Assembly (NCBI GenBank): GCA_010014835.2
Contig: JAAAKB020000008.1
Location: forward strand, 4,084,520-4,107,119
Length of the DNA stretch: 22,600 nt
Reading direction: 5' to 3'
Source: Apostichopus leukothele
Taxonomy: Eukaryota; Echinodermata; Holothuroidea; Aspidochirotida; Stichopodidae
In this document: in pieces, positions 19,574 through 22,600 of the stretch
How positions within the stretch are numbered: the first letter of the stretch is position 1
Layout of the letters: every line of letters begins with the position of its first letter
Position numbers and translations under genes: made by a program
The notes under the pieces: generated by a model
Told to the model about the DNA's origin: nothing
The model's database searches: none
The model's input: the letters and a program-made list of their open reading frames with translations, nothing else

Positions 19574-20203
19574 ACAAATTTTTACAACCTCAAATGACAT
19601 GTTAACAATGCAATACACATTTTTCAAAGACAAATTGTGTTGTATGTTACCAAAGGGTGCTCTATTGTTTATACTGAATTTAAAAAACTTGTTTTGGCTG
19701 AGCTAATTAGAATTTATTAAACTATGGATTAACATTAACACTTCGACCTGCATTGAGGAACTGACATTGGTCATCAATTTAGTCTTAATGAGTGGAGCAA
19801 TCCAGAGATTTAGCAAATTATTAAAGTTAAATATCTTGAAAATGAGAAAAGTTGTAGTAAACAAAACTAACACTCAAAATTTCTTCTTTTTGCATATCAA
19901 AACTACTATAACTGCTGCCTAAAGTAATATCTTACAGTGAGAAGAAACATCTAAAGCCAAGAGATGAAAGGAGGACACTTGAAGATAAAACTGAGGATTA
20001 ACTGTTCGGCAGGAAAATAGAGGGGAAATGATTTAAATCCCCCCCCCTCTTCCCCCCGCCCCACAATAAAGATCCAATATTGAAGTCTATTTAACTTTGG
20101 CTTAATAGTGTTTTGATGTTGAATGTGTAAAAAAGTGTTTAAACCTACCATTCCTTGACGGATCCTAGAAATCAAATTGTTTATACTTTTGTCAACATCA
20201 CCA
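19574..20203. other. Non-coding stretch just upstream of the exon
   Basis: AT-rich, with a C-rich tract at 20039-20062 (C9, C6, C4) that is quadruplex-capable on the - strand. No additional exon recognised. Confidence 0.6.
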
Positions 20204-20221
20204 CTGATTTTCTATTTCCAG
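20204..20221 (+). promoter_or_regulatory. 3' splice site (branch region, pyrimidine tract, AG) of the TRIM exon
   Basis: CTGAT at 20204-20208 could supply a branch adenosine. It is followed by a short pyrimidine-rich stretch, TTTTCTATTTCCAG, ending in AG at 20220-20221. The exon then opens in phase 0 with GTA (Val). The reading frame continues upstream without a stop for about 15 codons, but that part is AT-rich and has no family match, so the splice site is the better boundary. Confidence 0.8.
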
Positions 20222-20362
20222 GTACAAAGAGAAAAAGATTTCAAGACCAAGATGGTACGGAACCACATCAACCAGTGTAGCGGTAAACTGAAGCAGACGA
20301 GCACCCTGCTGGAGTTCAGTATCGAGATTATGAAGGAGTCGGACCCAGCGTCTTTCCTCTTA
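20222..20362 (+). CDS. Internal exon of a TRIM9/TRIM67-like E3 ubiquitin ligase (end of coiled coil, start of COS box)
   Basis: The exon has 47 codons in phase 0 at both ends, beginning VQREKDFKTK and ending KESDPASFLL. Seen: REK and KMV in the first part, then INQCSGKLKQT, then LLEFSIEIMKESDP with FL at the end. This order (basic helix, C-x-x-KL-K/R-Q-T/S, L-x-E-aromatic-x-x-E, KE-x-DP-x-x-FL) is what I recall for the coiled-coil/COS-box junction of TRIM9 and TRIM67. MID1/2 and other class C-I TRIMs share it more loosely. Family knowledge: these are RING, two B-box, coiled-coil, COS, FN3 and SPRY proteins; the COS box helps microtubule binding and the coiled coil dimerises. They are mainly neuronal and act in netrin/DCC axon guidance. 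RING, B-box, FN3 and SPRY exons are not in the window. Codon choice is GC-richer (GAC, ACG, CTG, GAG) than the flanks, as expected for a real exon. TRIM9 and TRIM67 cannot be separated from 47 residues; many invertebrates have one shared orthologue. Confidence 0.85.
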
Positions 20363-20368
20363 GTGAGT
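20363..20368 (+). promoter_or_regulatory. 5' splice site of the TRIM exon
   Basis: CTCTTA|GTGAGT is a near-consensus donor lying directly after the conserved DPASFL segment. In the family the next residues (the second COS-box helix) come from a following exon. I did not find that exon in the remaining 2.2 kb. Confidence 0.8.
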
Positions 20369-20644
20369 ATATTCATTAATTAGTCAGCAATTAAACAACA
20401 ATTATTCTGAACGATAAAATATCAATTCTTGCTCTTTGATGTTCTTCATAGCAGTCTTTCAATAAGTCAGATGTGTACCTGTACTCATACGGTAGCATAG
20501 TTGGCAGTAACTTGGACTCGCCCTATGTAGATTTGAACTCAAACTTGTACATTTTGTACTCTGTGGTCTGTACATATCTATTACAAATGCTAGTGCAAGA
20601 TTAGGTACTCTTAGAAATTCTACTTGTATTCTTACTCAGTGGTT
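20369..20644 (+). other. Intron downstream of the TRIM exon, first part
   Basis: No gene features. GTACCTGTACTC and GTACTC words recur (20474-20600), giving a weakly repetitive look. Confidence 0.6.
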
Positions 20645-20865
20645 TTACCGGCTCGGAACTTTTGTGCCGCGAGGTGCAAACCGCACCACCAGGTTTAGGT
20701 GTCGATGGCACCTATTTCCTCTCGGTTGTGAGAGATGCTGGTTTCATTAAAGGCGTCAAATGCAGATGGTTGTTTCAGAGCCCTGGTTGCCATTTGGTTC
20801 GCCCAGCCGGTGGCAATTTATGCCCCAGTGGCTGGGACTCATGCTGTGCGTTGTGTTAGCTGGTC
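20645..20865. other. GC-rich island of unknown origin
   Basis: About 220 bp with clearly higher GC and CpG content than the intron around it (GTGCCGCGAGGTGC, GGTTCGCCCAGCCGG). It has a 65-codon open frame on the + strand with no ATG start. A short AGGTG/CACCT inverted pair lies near 20696-20712. The frame contains several Cys and Gly-Pro pairs but no domain I recognise. It is most likely a fragment of an inserted repeat; a small exon cannot be excluded. Confidence 0.4.
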
Positions 20866-20906
20866 CTACATGTCCTCTTCGTAGAAGTGGGAAATTGCAA
20901 GTAGCT

Positions 20907-21198
20907 AGTCACAAAAGATGGGAAGTTTATGGATAATTCATCAAAGATTTCCAATTTTCTTCCCCCTTTTTACTCCCTTTGGAAAATGTTGATTTGTGGA
21001 TAATGCATGTTAATTGTTCCCTAACTAAATCAAGTGGTGGTTTTATATTACCTTGCACATATTGTCTCTTGGGTGGGTACTTTAGGGTGAATAATTGCTA
21101 ATGCTGTAGTCACCAAGGAGGTCAGTTTATGGATAAATACTAGTCTTCATGAAGAGCAAAAGAAAGTTTTTCCTTTTATTCCCTTTGGAAAATGTTGA
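20907..21198. repeat. Degenerate direct duplication, ~200-206-bp period
   Basis: AGTCAC..GTTTATGGATAA at 20907 and 21108, and TCCCTTTGGAAAATGTTGA at 20974 and 21180 (19 bp identical), occur in the same order. Sequence between the blocks is diverged. GGATAATGCATG and CCATAATACATGA follow the two copies. Confidence 0.75.
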
Positions 21199-22523
21199 CT
21201 CATCCATAATACATGAATCTACCATTTCTGTGTTTAAATGCACATATCAATGTCAGAATATATCGTTGAAATGACATTGCAAATTTATGGCAGTGATAAA
21301 GGATGTCAACTACATATATATGGACAGTACATCGAAGTAGAAAGAAAGAAATATGTGTACATTGTTGTATTACTACTGCATCAAGGAATATAATGCTTGT
21401 TGTTACCTAAACACATGTGGTATTTTATTTCTCATTAATACATGCACTTGCCAACATCCTTGGTACTTTATGCTAATTTGTGGAAGTGATAAACTGCAAA
21501 TTCTCTAGATTAAATTTATCAGGTTGATAGGATGGCCATTCTCCTCTAAGGATTCCTCTTGCTTGACAATGTCAGTCACCTTCAGTGCAGAGAGTTGCTT
21601 GTATTTTTAAATTTCAGATCATATCTACAGTAGCCTATTGTTCACATCATCTTCTACATATATACAGTATTTGACTGGTCATCTCTCTGCTAGTACTTCG
21701 AAGGGCTGTTAATTCTCAGGTTGTTGGCGCCATCTTGCATTGTGGTGATAGAAAATTGTCAAGGACAAATCTTTCTATCAATTTAACAGTGTTTTGTATC
21801 ATGTACACTGCTCACATGTGATGTGGCTGCATATAAAACTGATCATGTAGTTTCGGCAAGCTCTCAGTACATACTGTGCATTATTTATGTAGATTTATAA
21901 CAGTTTCTTGTTCATTTTGTGTGTTCTTTTTTTACATGCTATGTAAAGCAGTAATTACGTACCCACAGTTCTTGATGTCCCTGTGTCTCTTTGTTTCAAA
22001 TTAAATGATGCACCAGCTTCTTTCGATGATAGGGCCTAACTTTAACCACCACACAGAGGTACACTACATCCTGGCCTTTAAAAGCTCTTATCAATCACAC
22101 TGTTCAAGTGACCGTCATTCGGTTATGAATTTGAAGAGTGCAGACTACATTAACTAAAGTGAGAATGATTTAGCCAGATATGTGCACTACTGTTGTATTT
22201 TAACAGTCAATCATATACTGTTACATGTCCTTTGGTAAATAAAACAAACTTCAAATGATCTGCAACACAAGCCTGTAATTGGGCCCTTGTTGTTTAGTAC
22301 AACTGTAGCAACTGTTGGCTGAATTGAGGCATCTTTATGACTTATTGTACGATCAGAGGTGATAGCAATGAATTTTGTATACATTATGATGATGACGTGA
22401 ATGTGTGCTTTATTCTATAGGTAAGTTATCATGCCTTGGCTAATTAGCTATATTGTACCAATTAAGATAGAGCCTGTAATTTATAACAATGAAAAGTGTC
22501 CAATGAACGTCCTGTATCAACGG
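21199..22523 (+). other. Intron sequence, no recognisable gene
   Basis: AT-rich, with no exon fitting the second COS-box helix of the TRIM family. The one notable item is the splice-like junction at 22420/22421. Confidence 0.5.
22404..22427 (+). promoter_or_regulatory. Candidate recursive splice site (zero-length exon)
   Basis: A moderately pyrimidine-rich stretch, TGTGCTTTATTCTATAG, is followed at once by GTAAGTTAT, so a 3' splice site abuts a perfect 5' splice site. Juxtaposed acceptor and donor sites are the signature of recursive splicing in long introns. It lies 2.06 kb into the intron after the TRIM exon. A chance match is quite possible in AT-rich sequence. Confidence 0.35.
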
Positions 22524-22600
22524 TTAAAGGCATTGAAGACTCGCCCCAAACCGCGTGCCGCGCTCTGAAAAAGTTAACTTTCTGTTGCTTGCAAGTGAAG
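22524..22600. mobile_element. Start of a TTAA-flanked dispersed repeat, cut by the window edge
   Basis: Starting at TTAAAGGCATTGAAGACTCG, the sequence turns abruptly CpG- and GC-rich (CGCCCC, CCGCGTGCCGCGC). TTAAAGGCANTG-type starts are familiar from echinoderm MITEs, where TTAA may be a piggyBac-type target duplication. That is memory and inference; the right end is outside the window. Confidence 0.5.

Noticed and set aside
1-22600. tRNA, rRNA or spliceosomal RNA genes
   Set aside because: I looked for B-box-like GGTTCGANTC and conserved core words on both strands. GGTTCG occurs only near 13684 (in the MITE) and 20798, without the rest of a tRNA.
20369-22600. Next TRIM exon (second COS-box helix) in the downstream intron
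   Set aside because: No acceptor-bounded frame with the expected helix sequence was found by eye. It probably lies beyond the window.

Overview
The window looks like animal (metazoan) nuclear DNA, most likely from an echinoderm and possibly a sea cucumber. It is AT-rich and CpG-poor. It has no long open reading frames, many microsatellites and G/C runs, several degenerate tandem arrays and remnants of small DNA transposons, plus one 100-N assembly gap. The echinoderm assignment is inference. It rests on the single recognisable coding exon and on two repeat types remembered as common in echinoderms: a TTAAAGG-starting element at the right edge, and an AGGTCA-rich ~150-bp repeat near the left edge.

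The only coding segment I can support is one internal exon on the + strand at 20222-20362. It has 47 codons, phase 0 at both ends, a canonical acceptor and a GTGAGT donor. Its peptide matches the end of the coiled coil and the start of the COS box of TRIM9/TRIM67-class (C-I) tripartite-motif E3 ubiquitin ligases. The flanking sequence is best read as the large introns of that gene: up to 20.2 kb upstream and at least 2.2 kb downstream. No neighbouring exon of the gene was recognised. Part of the upstream sequence could lie outside the gene.

Layout: 1-26 AT microsatellite; 810-1640 AGGTCA-rich ~150-bp degenerate tandem repeat; 2449-2583 three consecutive inverted repeats, including a perfect 20-bp palindrome; 4581-4607 (CAGG)n; 6000-6640 and 7840-7990 locally CpG-denser sequence; 8521-9026 ~137-bp tandem array carrying GCATACATGTATGC palindromes; 10731-10996 inverted-repeat element whose arms carry decayed hammerhead-ribozyme-like cores of the Penelope-associated type; 11831-11930 gap between G runs; 13653-13936 hAT-like MITE with an 8-bp target duplication; 14450-14609 short tandem repeat; 15460-16930 ~76-bp satellite with a higher-order pattern; 17201-17313 13-bp minisatellite; 19539-19573 strong G-quadruplex candidate; 20222-20362 TRIM exon; 20645-20865 GC-rich island of unknown origin; 20907-21198 degenerate duplication; 22421 candidate recursive splice point; 22524-22600 start of a TTAA-flanked repeat cut by the window end.

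There is no multi-gene system here. The main interest lies in intron architecture: repeat-derived structure, possible ribozyme relics and possible recursive splicing within a long TRIM9/67 intron. All repeat and RNA calls come from reading by eye, with no alignment or folding run.
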